Below are positions 33,131 to 41,210 of a stretch of DNA of 58,385 nt, in pieces. The position numbers and the translations under genes were made by a program. The notes below the pieces were generated by a model. It was not told where the DNA came from, did not search any database, and was given only the letters and a program-made list of their open reading frames with translations. Positions within the stretch are counted from its first letter, which is position 1. Every line of letters begins with the position of its first letter. The stretch comes from Lachnospiraceae bacterium (GTDB taxonomy: Bacteria; Bacillota; Clostridia; Lachnospirales; Lachnospiraceae): assembly GCA_022793195.1 (NCBI GenBank), contig JAAWCJ010000015.1, forward strand, positions 1-58,385, given 5' to 3'.

Positions 33131-33315
33131 GCATCTCAAAACACACACCTCCTGTTTGACAGACGATAGGAAGGTTTTGCAGATTTTGCTGTGTCTAGCG
33201 ACGCCGGAACTGTCTCGCTGCTTCTATGGAGGCAGTGGACGGCGTCTATAAGCGGCGCAGCAAAATCAAAAAAACCGACGTGTCTGTCAAACAGGAGGCG
33301 CGTGTTTTGAGATAC
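33131..33315. repeat. Hairpin element, copy A (shared core inside unique arms)
   Basis: A 34-bp arm at 33131-33164 pairs with 33282-33315 with three mismatches, all of which become G-U pairs in minus-strand RNA. The 117-bp core between (33165-33281) is shared with copies B (40241-40341) and C (54034-54383). In minus-strand sense it opens ACGTCGGTTTTTTTGATTTT and ends AGCAAAATCTGCAAAACCTT plus CCTATC. Inside the core GATTTTGCTG and CAGCAAAATC pair, extending the structure. It lies between the lyxose isomerase stop (33333) and the glycine riboswitch, where it can act as a terminator. Confidence 0.82.
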
Positions 33316-33332
33316 GACTTCCAAATTAAAGT

Positions 33333-34016
33333 TTACTTCACCAATTTTCCATACTCGTTACACAGCGGATGAAGAATCGGCTCATCCTCCTCGATATCCG
33401 CATACTGCTGAGGCTGAAGTTCAATATGGTAATTGTCAATATTATCATCGTTGATCTTGGATACTTCTCCGCAGATCAGATCGCCGCTTCCCGGCTTAGG
33501 TCCAAAGGTATGGGCAATTCCCGGGGTAATGCTGATGCTGTTTCCGGGATAAATCAACACTTCTTCTCCCGGCTGGTAAACATGTTTGATTCCATCCTGA
33601 TAAATCTCTACCGGCGTATCCACGGCCTTTCCATCCACCGTATTATAGAGCTTGATAAACATCACGCCGCCGCCCCGGTTAATGATATCTTCTGTCTTAA
33701 ACCCATGATAATGAATCGGAAGACGCTGTCCATCCTTAAAAATCAGGAGCTTCTCTGCATAAGGGACGCCCACTTCCGGGTTGTCCAAAAGGCCATTCCT
33801 GATGGTGAACAGCACACAGCCAATTTCATCAAACCGGCCCAGTCCATGATCTGTCATGTCCCATCCCAGCATCAACTGTTCAATGACATCAATTTCATCC
33901 TTATGTTTCTTCCACTCTTCCAGGCTCCAGTATCCAAATTCAGGAAGCTTAAAATTATTCTTTTCCAAAAGCTCCTTAGCGTAGCGGATTGATTCATTTA
34001 CCAATGAACGTTTCAT
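33333..34016 (-). CDS. D-lyxose ketol-isomerase family protein
   Basis: 227 residues of the cupin-fold D-lyxose isomerase family (former DUF1498). The metal site is in RLPIHYHGFKTEDIINRGGG (His, His, Glu) and SITPGIAHTFGP (His). The family interconverts D-lyxose and D-xylulose and often D-mannose and D-fructose. The start at 34016 has GGAAGG upstream. It is the last gene of the second ABC-transporter operon. No ketose kinase is in the operon, so the product presumably joins a pathway encoded elsewhere. Confidence 0.88.
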   Translation of the reverse strand: MKRSLVNESIRYAKELLEKNNFKLPEFGYWSLEEWKKHKDEIDVIEQLMLGWDMTDHGLGRFDEIGCVLFTIRNGLLDNPEVGVPYAEKLLIFKDGQRLPIHYHGFKTEDIINRGGGVMFIKLYNTVDGKAVDTPVEIYQDGIKHVYQPGEEVLIYPGNSISITPGIAHTFGPKPGSGDLICGEVSKINDDNIDNYHIELQPQQYADIEEDEPILHPLCNEYGKLVK

Positions 34017-34059
34017 GTTTTCCTTCCTCCGTTTTCTTTTCTGTTTTTCCAATCAAAAA

Positions 34060-34686
34060 TTACTTTTCAAATTCATAAACCAGCTTCATTTCTTTCCAGA
34101 AACTTTCTCCCGGCAGCGGTGTCTGACATTCACCAGTCACCCTCAGCCATTCCTGGTAAGTTTCATTTTCATAGAGAGCCGGATTTTCTTCCCCTTTACA
34201 TTCCACGAACTGCAAAAGGTATAAATCTCCTCCCGAAAGCTCTGTCACGTAAATAGATGACCTGCGGAACCCATTTGCATAGCAAAGGTCATGAATGATC
34301 TGAGGCTGCTCATCGTGAAGGCGAACATACTCATCTAAAAGTTCCCTTTTTACGCCAATGATGATTCCCCTGGCAGAAAGCCCGCTCAAGTCGTCCCCTT
34401 CATGTACCTTAAATTCATATACATGGCGCCCCTCTTTCCAGGACAGTTCTTCCCTCCCCGGAATCATTAAAGAATCTCCGTCGCTTCCTTCTCCCTCTTC
34501 CTCTGTATAACAGAAAAGATATTTTTCTCCCTTAAGCTCCTGTATATAAATCCTGCATTTGCGGATACCAGCCCCTTCAAGTTCTTTATCCAGCCGTCCC
34601 TTTTCTTTTTGGAACCATTCCGGATACTGTTTTTCTTCTGCGCCAAGTTCCGCCGTATATGCGTGTTTCCATTTCGTCCGTTCCAT
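34060..34686 (-). CDS. Tandem L-rhamnose mutarotase (RhaM)-like protein
   Basis: 208 residues formed of two RhaM-type ferredoxin-like domains. The second (about 105-208) keeps the family pattern: LLDEYVRLHDEQPQIIHDLC with the conserved His, then YANGFRRSSIYVTELSGGDLYLLQFVE. The first (about 1-100) repeats the layout (EWFQKEKGRLDKELEGAGIRKCRIYIQELKGEKYLFCY in outline) but lacks the YxxxH catalytic region, so it is probably degenerate. RhaM enzymes interconvert sugar anomers. Next to a D-lyxose isomerase and sugar transporter, a mutarotase for the imported aldose is a sensible role. Confidence 0.75.
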   Translation of the reverse strand: MERTKWKHAYTAELGAEEKQYPEWFQKEKGRLDKELEGAGIRKCRIYIQELKGEKYLFCYTEEEGEGSDGDSLMIPGREELSWKEGRHVYEFKVHEGDDLSGLSARGIIIGVKRELLDEYVRLHDEQPQIIHDLCYANGFRRSSIYVTELSGGDLYLLQFVECKGEENPALYENETYQEWLRVTGECQTPLPGESFWKEMKLVYEFEK

Positions 34687-34699
34687 CTTTTATTCTCCT

Positions 34700-36211
34700 T
34701 TATACAAACGATTTTCCGATTTCCGCACTGATCTCTTCACCCGGTTTTGCAAAGAATTCTTCTCCGGTAAGTTCTCCGGTGATCTGCTTATCTTTGAAAA
34801 TCAAAATCCTTCTGGCAAGAGAAATCATTTCATTCATATCAGAAGAAATCAGAATCACGGTTTTTCCTTCTTTCGCCGCCAGATTCCAGATCAATTCATG
34901 AATATACTCTTTTGCCCCGATATCTACACCTACCGTCGGCTCATCAATAATTAAAATATCACAGTCTGCGGCCAGCCATTTGGCAATACTGATTTTCTGC
35001 TGGTTTCCACCGGAAAGTTTTCCCGCCAACGTACTTAAAGACGGCGTCTTAATTTCCAGCCGGTCCGCAAAAAATCCGGCGTTTTCCCGTTCCTTTTTCA
35101 GATTAATAAAAGGAAATCCTCCATAATAACTCTTATTCAGAGAATTGACACAGATATTTGTGCCCACCGTATGCTCCAGAAACAGCCCTTCTTCCTTTCT
35201 GTTTTCTGTCACATAACCGATTTTATACTTGTGGAGGGCCGTCTTGAAAGAATCAATCTTCACCGGTTTTCCCTCAAGGAACACTTCTCCTCCGTCACAT
35301 TTATCAATATTTAACATGGTCCGTACAAGTTCCGTCCTCCCGGAACCCACCAGGCCGTAGAACCCCAAAATTTCACCTCGGTGAACCTGAAAACTTAAAT
35401 TTTTGAAACCATGAATCCTGGACGTAATATTCTTTGCTTCTAAGACAATATCCTTATCGGCTGCATCCAGCCTGCCCCGGTAACTATATACAAAGTCCCG
35501 TCCAATCATCATTTTAATGATTCTGGAATTTTCCATATTTTTAATATGGTCGCTTCCCACCAGCTGCCCGTCTCTGAATACTGTTACCCGGTCGGCAATA
35601 ACCTGTACCTCCTCCAGCTTATGAGAAACGAAAATGATGATCATTCCCTTCTCCTTCAGCTTCCTTACCAGTTCAAAAAGGACATCTGCTTCGTGAAGGG
35701 TCAGGGACGAAGTCGGCTCATCCAAAAGCAGCACCCTGGCATCCGCACTCAGGGCTTTCGCAATCTGTATCAGCTGCTTATGGGCCGCGCTTAAGAAACG
35801 CACCTTTTTCTCCGGCGGAAGATCAAGTCCCACTTCCTTCATATATTTTAGTGCAAATTCATTGATAGCTTTCCAGTTTACAAAACCGAATTTGGTAAAC
35901 TGGGCAATCTTATCATTAATGATATTTTCCGCAATACTAGCTTCCGGAATCATCTGGATTTCCTGATGCACCATACTGATATGATGCCTCACTGCATCGC
36001 CATAGCCGTGCAGTTTAAGCTCTTTCCCATCCAGAGAAACAGTGCCCTTATCCGCTTTATAGATTCCGCAGATAATCTTCATCAAGGTACTCTTTCCGGC
36101 GCCGTTCTCCCCCAACAGGGCATGGATCTCTCCGTCATGAAACTGCACCGAGATATCCTGAAGGGCTTTCACACCCGGAAACGATTTTGAAACTCCGCTA
36201 ACCTCCAGCAT
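34700..36211 (-). CDS. Ribose-type ABC transporter ATP-binding protein (RbsA family)
   Basis: 503 residues, two fused ABC domains. First: Walker A GENGAGKSTLMK and DEPTSSLTL. Second: GLVGSGRTELVR (degenerate Walker A), the KLSGGNQQKISIAKWL signature and DEPTVGVDIGAK. The protein is complete and of normal length. It sits between the binding protein/permease genes and the RhaM gene, all on one strand. Confidence 0.92.
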   Translation of the reverse strand: MLEVSGVSKSFPGVKALQDISVQFHDGEIHALLGENGAGKSTLMKIICGIYKADKGTVSLDGKELKLHGYGDAVRHHISMVHQEIQMIPEASIAENIINDKIAQFTKFGFVNWKAINEFALKYMKEVGLDLPPEKKVRFLSAAHKQLIQIAKALSADARVLLLDEPTSSLTLHEADVLFELVRKLKEKGMIIIFVSHKLEEVQVIADRVTVFRDGQLVGSDHIKNMENSRIIKMMIGRDFVYSYRGRLDAADKDIVLEAKNITSRIHGFKNLSFQVHRGEILGFYGLVGSGRTELVRTMLNIDKCDGGEVFLEGKPVKIDSFKTALHKYKIGYVTENRKEEGLFLEHTVGTNICVNSLNKSYYGGFPFINLKKERENAGFFADRLEIKTPSLSTLAGKLSGGNQQKISIAKWLAADCDILIIDEPTVGVDIGAKEYIHELIWNLAAKEGKTVILISSDMNEMISLARRILIFKDKQITGELTGEEFFAKPGEEISAEIGKSFV

Positions 36212-36256
36212 ATACCTTCCTCCGGTTCCTGAAATAGAATCAAAAAAGACTATATC

Positions 36257-36288
36257 CTCCCCACCCCTCCGAAAGAAGGGACGGGGAG
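36257..36288. promoter_or_regulatory. GC-rich intercistronic hairpin after the second binding-protein gene
   Basis: CTCCCC (36257-36262) with CCC (36265-36267) pairs with GGG (36278-36280) and GGGGAG (36283-36288). In minus-strand RNA the two intervening positions form G-U pairs, giving an 11-bp stem. No T-run follows. Position and type match the hairpin at 7072-7095. Confidence 0.65.
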
Positions 36289-36313
36289 GGAGTAATTTCT
36301 ACTTTGCCGCAAC

Positions 36314-37489
36314 TTACGGCGCGTTCAAATACTTGGTTTCCAGTTCAGCAGCAATATCTTTACTAAGCGTTTCAATATCTGCTGTAAAGGTGTCAATATT
36401 GTCGGTAGTGATGAATACATAACCGGTTACAATATGGACGCCGGGATCTTTCATGGTCCAGCCTTCAGACAGGTAAAGGAGAAGCAGTGTTCCGATGTAG
36501 CCCTGTCCATAACCATTCTGAGCCACACCGATGTCCAGTGTGCCGTCTTTCAGGCCGTTCATAACTTCCTGGGAAGGGTCTGTCGCCACTGCGAATAAAT
36601 GTTTCGCATCGCCGTTGGACGCATAATAATCCTTCAGGGCGTTTGTCATTCCTCTGGAAGCAGTACCGCCGGTAGCGATAATTCCAGTTGCATTGGGGTT
36701 TGCAGCCAATGCATCAGAAACCTTCTCATATCCTTCTTCTTCTGTATTGATATCACCGATGGTCTGGCAGATGGTAACGCCGTCTGCTTCTGCCACTGCG
36801 GCCTCAACACCCTTCTGCCTCTCCAGAGTATTGACATCGCCCAGGTTCTCAAGGACGTTGATGATTTCTCCTTTTCCACCCATGGCTTCGATCATCTGCT
36901 TTGTTGCTGCATAAGAATAATCATAAACATCACCGCAGACAGTAGCGGCAGCCTGCTGAGGATCGTCTACCTTGCCGCCATAGTTGACAACCTGGCAACC
37001 TGCATCGATCAGCTCTTTGTAAAGGGCGTTTGCGCCTGATGTATCTGCGCCGTAAATCATGAATAAATCATAACCTTCCGCCGCCTTTGCCTCTACAACC
37101 TGGTTTTCCACATCCTGTGTCCACTCAGTTCCAATGGCATAATCCACTGAAAGGCCATACTCTTTTGCCAGCTGCTCATATCCAGGCTGGATATTGTCTT
37201 CAAAATATGTATCCGGTGCAGGCCAGTATACATGGATCTTATATTCACCAGGATCCTTGGAAAGCTGCAGCGCTCTCTCTACGCCGCTGGTATCAATTTC
37301 TTTGTTCTTCGTCGCCCTTGTCTCCTCCGGCGCTTCTGTTGCTGCCTTTGTGTCGTCTTTCTTTGCAGCCTCTGTTTCAGTCTTCTTTTCCGGCGCTTTT
37401 GTCTCTTCTTTTTTTCCAGAGTCTCCGCAGCCGATCAAGCTGACCGCCATCGCTGCCACACACAGCAAACTGATGAGTCTTTTCTTCAT
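36314..37489 (-). CDS. Sugar ABC transporter substrate-binding lipoprotein
   Basis: 391 residues: lipoprotein signal MKKRLISLLCVAAMAVSLIGC, a long Lys/Glu/Thr/Ala linker (about 25-70), and a type I sugar-binding fold with IHVYWPAPDTYFEDNIQPG at the start and GIIATGGTASRGMTNAL in the second lobe. The start at 37489 has GGAGGTAAG upstream and yields a proper signal peptide. It is unusual in being encoded second, after the permease (37553), not first. Its co-encoded enzymes suggest D-lyxose, D-mannose or a similar aldose as ligand. Confidence 0.9.
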   Translation of the reverse strand: MKKRLISLLCVAAMAVSLIGCGDSGKKEETKAPEKKTETEAAKKDDTKAATEAPEETRATKNKEIDTSGVERALQLSKDPGEYKIHVYWPAPDTYFEDNIQPGYEQLAKEYGLSVDYAIGTEWTQDVENQVVEAKAAEGYDLFMIYGADTSGANALYKELIDAGCQVVNYGGKVDDPQQAAATVCGDVYDYSYAATKQMIEAMGGKGEIINVLENLGDVNTLERQKGVEAAVAEADGVTICQTIGDINTEEEGYEKVSDALAANPNATGIIATGGTASRGMTNALKDYYASNGDAKHLFAVATDPSQEVMNGLKDGTLDIGVAQNGYGQGYIGTLLLLYLSEGWTMKDPGVHIVTGYVFITTDNIDTFTADIETLSKDIAAELETKYLNAP

Positions 37490-37552
37490 TCTTCTTACCT
37501 CCACTTTATTATTTTTTATAAAAGTCCCGCCTATCCGGGACACTTTATCCCG

Positions 37553-38551
37553 CTACATCATCTTTTCTGCCATTCTGGCCCGTACAGACTCTACAGACAC
37601 CGCCAGCAGAATAATAAGTCCCAAAAATACCTGCTCATAATATACGTCCACGTTTAACATCGTAAGGCCGTTTCGTACCATGGTCAAAATCCAGGCGCCG
37701 CAGAAAAATCCGAGAGCTGTAAAGCTGCCGCCAAGGAGCGGAATTCCTCCGATGGCACAGACTGCGATGGAATACATCATCCAGTCAGAACCGGTATTGG
37801 GAGATGCGGTCCCTGTCCTGGATGCCCACAAAATCGCAGCGATACAAGCAAACATACAGGAAAGGATATTACAGGAAATTACAATCCAGTTTACATTGAT
37901 TCCGGACAACCTGGCTGCTGTCCTATTTCCACCTACCGCCAGCACGTCCCGTCCGTATTTTGTATGCCGGAATACAACATAGAGAATCACCACCAGAACC
38001 ACCATCAGGACAAAAAGGAAGGAGAACATTCCCACCCGCTTCCTGCCGGCCCATGTGAGAGCTTCAGTCATCTCATAGGAATATCCATGAGAACTTCCGA
38101 TTGCCAGACCATTAAAGATGAAAGACATGGCCAGGGTAATAATCCAGGGATTCAAACTCAGCTTCACTACTAAAAGCCCGATCACCAGGCCGCAGAGAGC
38201 CGACACTGCCAAAGCCGCAAGCACGGAAGGGAAAGTCCCCACCCCATGATTGGCCATCAAGGTTCCCATCACTACCGTACAAAGCGCCCCGCAACCGCCA
38301 ATACCCAGGTTCATATCCCCAATCACCATCAGGATAAGCTGCGCTGCTCCGATAAAAGAGTACACTGCAGCAGTTCTTGACAGATTGAAAATATTAAAAG
38401 GCGTCAAAAACGCATCGGTAAATATAGTAAATACCGCTACTAAAATAATGACGGCAACAATGGCGCTGGAATACGACTGCAGAAAAAACCGTTTGGGCAG
38501 CGATGTTTTCGATCCGTTTCCAGAGCTGGACAGCTTTTCTTTTTTACTCAT
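37553..38551 (-). CDS. Ribose-type ABC transporter permease (RbsC family)
   Basis: 332 residues with a polar N-terminal stretch (about 25 residues) and some 9-10 membrane segments. MVIGDMNLGIGGCGALCTVV corresponds to the family DLSVG region, and GRDVLAVGGNRTAARLSGINV is the ATPase-contacting loop. It is the first gene of the operon that continues with the binding protein, ATPase, RhaM-like protein and D-lyxose isomerase. Confidence 0.92.
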   Translation of the reverse strand: MSKKEKLSSSGNGSKTSLPKRFFLQSYSSAIVAVIILVAVFTIFTDAFLTPFNIFNLSRTAAVYSFIGAAQLILMVIGDMNLGIGGCGALCTVVMGTLMANHGVGTFPSVLAALAVSALCGLVIGLLVVKLSLNPWIITLAMSFIFNGLAIGSSHGYSYEMTEALTWAGRKRVGMFSFLFVLMVVLVVILYVVFRHTKYGRDVLAVGGNRTAARLSGINVNWIVISCNILSCMFACIAAILWASRTGTASPNTGSDWMMYSIAVCAIGGIPLLGGSFTALGFFCGAWILTMVRNGLTMLNVDVYYEQVFLGLIILLAVSVESVRARMAEKMM

Positions 38552-38731
38552 ATCCTCTTCTCCTTTTCCCTTTTTGCATGCCTGTTTTATATAACACTTG
38601 ATAAAGCGTTCAGGAATATTTTTATTGACCGATATGTATTTTATTTGTATTTATTTTTCTTTATACCTGTATTTATTTTTTAAATTTTTCATAAAATATC
38701 TTTATTTCTTATCTTTGTTTTTGTATTTGTT

Positions 38732-38760
38732 ATAGTAGCACGTTTCCAAAGCTTTGTAAA
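38732..38760 (-). promoter_or_regulatory. Promoter of the second ABC operon
   Basis: TTTACA (38755-38760), 17 bp, TACTAT (38732-38737) on the minus strand. Transcripts would have an AT-rich leader of about 175 nt. The whole 38552-39153 gap is very AT-rich, with repeated TTTGTAT/ATACAAA words but no clean palindrome; TTTGTA resembles an AraR half-site. Confidence 0.55.
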
Positions 38761-39027
38761 GACTTTTTTGTAATATTTATCTTTTTTGTCTCTACTTTTT
38801 TATTCTATTTCGTGCTATTTTTATAAGAATATCTTTCCATTTCTTTGCTTATTATTATAATGAAGGCAAATTTTTTAAAATTTCGCCCTGCGTTTTTCAG
38901 CATTTTTCTGTATTATTTCTGTTCTGATTTTTTAATAAATAAAATATAATTCTTTATATTTTTTATTATGACCTTGTACTTTTCAAATACATGTTTGTCC
39001 ATAATAAAAATATATCTTTGTATCATC

Positions 39028-39056
39028 TTGCATTTTCTACGGTTTTCCTGTATGCT
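39028..39056 (+). promoter_or_regulatory. Promoter of the AraR-type regulator
   Basis: TTGCAT (39028-39033), 17 bp, TATGCT (39051-39056), about 98 bp before the start codon at 39154. Confidence 0.55.
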
Positions 39057-39153
39057 AAATAGGTATATGCCATGCAAAGGGTATCGCCGGTCGACAGAGA
39101 CAGACGCTACCATTTCTGAATCTCGATACGGTAAAAAAGACACGGAGAATATT

Positions 39154-40227
39154 ATGACAAACATTTTACCTCAGACCAGCAGTATCAAATACAAGGCTCT
39201 CTATTCATGGATTATCGGAAAAATCAATGATGGATCCTTCAGTTATAAAGAAAAACTGCCTTCGGAATCTTCTCTCTGCGAATTATTTCAAGTCAGCCGC
39301 CAGACTGTCCGAAACGCCATGGATCGGCTTTACCAGGAAGGCTATATTGAACGAGTAAAGGGAAGTGGAAGTTTTGTAAAAAAGCCTGTACGGATACGGG
39401 AAAAAACCATCGGAATCCTGTTTCTCACCCTTGCCGGTTATATCAATACCAATATTCTCAATGGAATTGAAGAAGTCCTTACAGGACAAGGCTACAGTAT
39501 TCTTTTGGAACTGAGCCACAACCGCGTGGCCCATGAGGCGCGTTTCCTGCAGAAAATGCTGGCCAGTAATGTATCCGGCCTGATCATTGAAGCCACAAAA
39601 AGCAGCTTCCCCACTCCAAATGAGCATTTATACCGCAGACTGGCCCAGCTTAAAGTACCTTACGTCTTTGTCCATGGAGGGTACGCCAATGTGGACGCTC
39701 CGGCCATTGTATGGGATGACAAAAGGGTTTCATATGAACTGACCGAACGCCTGATTAACGCAGGCCATAAAAAAATCGCCGGACTTTTTAAGTTCGACGA
39801 AACCCAGGGGGTCAACCGTTATCTTGGATATATCAATGCCCTGGTGGACAATCATCTGGAAATACAGGAAGATTACATCGGATGGTACAGCGATTCCAAC
39901 CAGCCGGAGGAAATCCGGCGGAAAAATAATTACGCCGATGCATTCGCCATGGATATTTTGGGACACTGCACCGCCCTTGTCTGTTACAACGACCTGATCG
40001 CCTGCCATGTTATCCGCCACTACATCTCAAACGGCGTTTCCATCCCGGAGCAGCTCTCCGTAGCCAGTTTCGACAACTCCGACGTCACAAAACTCTACAA
40101 CTTGCAGCGGATTCCCAGTGTCACTCACCCGAAGGAAGAGATGGGCCGGCAGGCTGCCTCTCTTTTGATGGAATATATCGAAAACCCTTCTCTGGATGCT
40201 GCGACGAAAAAAATTATCACTTTATAA
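39154..40227 (+). CDS. AraR-type regulator (GntR DNA-binding domain with LacI-like sensor)
   Basis: 357 residues. The first 70 are a GntR winged helix (KLPSESSLCELFQVSRQTVRNAMDRL), and the rest is a LacI-type sugar-binding sensor (KTIGILFLTLAGYINTNILNGIEEVL and LSVASFDNSDVTKLYNLQRIPSVTHP in outline). This hybrid layout and length are those of AraR. It is divergent from the lyxose isomerase/ABC operon, which it probably represses until the sugar is present. The ATG at 39154 follows GGAG by 7 nt. Confidence 0.9.
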   Translation: MTNILPQTSSIKYKALYSWIIGKINDGSFSYKEKLPSESSLCELFQVSRQTVRNAMDRLYQEGYIERVKGSGSFVKKPVRIREKTIGILFLTLAGYINTNILNGIEEVLTGQGYSILLELSHNRVAHEARFLQKMLASNVSGLIIEATKSSFPTPNEHLYRRLAQLKVPYVFVHGGYANVDAPAIVWDDKRVSYELTERLINAGHKKIAGLFKFDETQGVNRYLGYINALVDNHLEIQEDYIGWYSDSNQPEEIRRKNNYADAFAMDILGHCTALVCYNDLIACHVIRHYISNGVSIPEQLSVASFDNSDVTKLYNLQRIPSVTHPKEEMGRQAASLLMEYIENPSLDAATKKIITL

Positions 40228-40240
40228 TCCAAAAGCGAAG

Positions 40241-40341
40241 AAGGCTCCCTGTACAGACAGACACGTTGATTTTTTGATTCCGGCGCTAGACGCGGCAAAA
40301 TCTTCAAAATCTGCCTGCCGTCTGTCTGTACAGGGAGCCTT
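40241..40341. repeat. Hairpin element, copy B (short core) acting as terminator of the AraR-type gene
   Basis: The arms AAGGCTCCCTGTACAGACAG plus AC (40241-40262) and their exact complement (40320-40341) form a perfect 22-bp stem, followed on the plus strand by TTTTT. The 57-bp core (40263-40319) begins ACGTTGATTTTTTGATT and ends GCAAAATCTTCAAAATCTG plus CCTGCC, matching both ends of copies A and C but lacking about 60 bp of their middle. The arms share no sequence with those of A or C beyond CAGAC/GTCTG at the core junctions. Confidence 0.85.
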
Positions 40342-40366
40342 TTTCACTTTTAAGATTATCAAGTGC

Positions 40367-41177
40367 CTATATCATCCATATAGGCACAATCAGATTATTT
40401 CTGTCAAATGCACTGAACTGCTCCGCCATGCACAGGACTGCTCCCACGCCAAGTTTTAAAGGGGATTTATCGAGAACCCCGAAGACTCGTGTAAGGCGCT
40501 TATCCGGTGTAGCTGTCTTTTTGATCTCCAACGGGCAGATGGCGCCTCTCTCTGCAACCTCCGGCGATGACCATTTAGTGAGATAACAGACCAAGCCGGT
40601 ATCATAAAAATACACCTTCGGCGTTTTAATGGTACGTTTCAGCACATTGTTGGAGTAGGGGTGCAACAAAAAAATAATCCCTGTCGTCTCGAGAATATTC
40701 ACCCATGCTTTTGCCGTCGCCACATCAATATCCGCATCGTCGGCGAGCGCTTTGTAATTGAGCAACTGCGATGTCCGCGCGGCGGCGGCAGTCACAAAGC
40801 GGTTAAATTTCAATACGTCAATATCGCCGGAAAGTTCCCGGATATCCCGTTCCACATAGGTGGAAAGATAAGAAGAATAATAAATATTCCGGTCCGTATA
40901 CTGTCCGCCGACAAGCCCCGGCATACAGCCCTGCCATATCCGTTCAAACATCTCCGGGGTTATGATGTTCGTCAATATAGATTTTTATATAAGTGAACAA
41001 TTCCGGTGCATATTGCACCTCATCTATCAGCACCGGGGGCTTATACATCTGCAAAAATAAGACCGGGTCGTTTTTTGCCATGTCCCGCGCCGTAAAATCG
41101 TCCAGTGTCACGTATCTGCGCCCGAATCCTATACGACAAAAACGGGAGGCCGCCTTTCGGCGGTCTCCCATAAACAT
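40367..41177 (-). pseudogene. Decayed AAA ATPase gene (DUF4143 type)
   Basis: Two overlapping fragments in different frames. The upstream piece (40944-41177) keeps a Walker-B-like VLIDEVQYAPELFTYIKIYID, but the Walker A region is missing. The downstream piece (40367-40975) has YLSTYVERDIRELSGDIDVLKFNRFV, TAKAWVNILETTGIIFLLHPY and KVYFYDTGLVCYLTKWSSPEVAERGA of DUF4143 proteins, then jumps to CPLEIKKTATP, losing about 45 residues of the nuclease-like domain. An N-terminal truncation, a frameshift and an internal deletion together mark it as dead. Its 5' end is overrun by the terminator at 41144. Confidence 0.85.
41144..41169 (-). terminator. Intrinsic terminator of the DapA-family gene
   Basis: GGGAGGCCGCC (41144-41154) and GGCGGTCTCCC (41159-41169) pair around a 4-nt loop with one G-T pair. 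On the minus strand GTTTTTG follows. It lies 42 bp after the DapA-like stop codon. Confidence 0.85.
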
Positions 41178-41210
41178 ATATTATGTAACAGCATTACTTG
41201 TAAGCAAGGA

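Noticed and set aside
33136-33324. Short open frame across hairpin copy A
   Set aside because: It is fully contained in an inverted-repeat element, has no ribosome site and no counterpart in copies B or C.
38738-38754. CcpA cre site (GGAAACGTGC) in the second ABC operon promoter
   Set aside because: Only the central AAACG matches well; the outer positions of the cre consensus are wrong.
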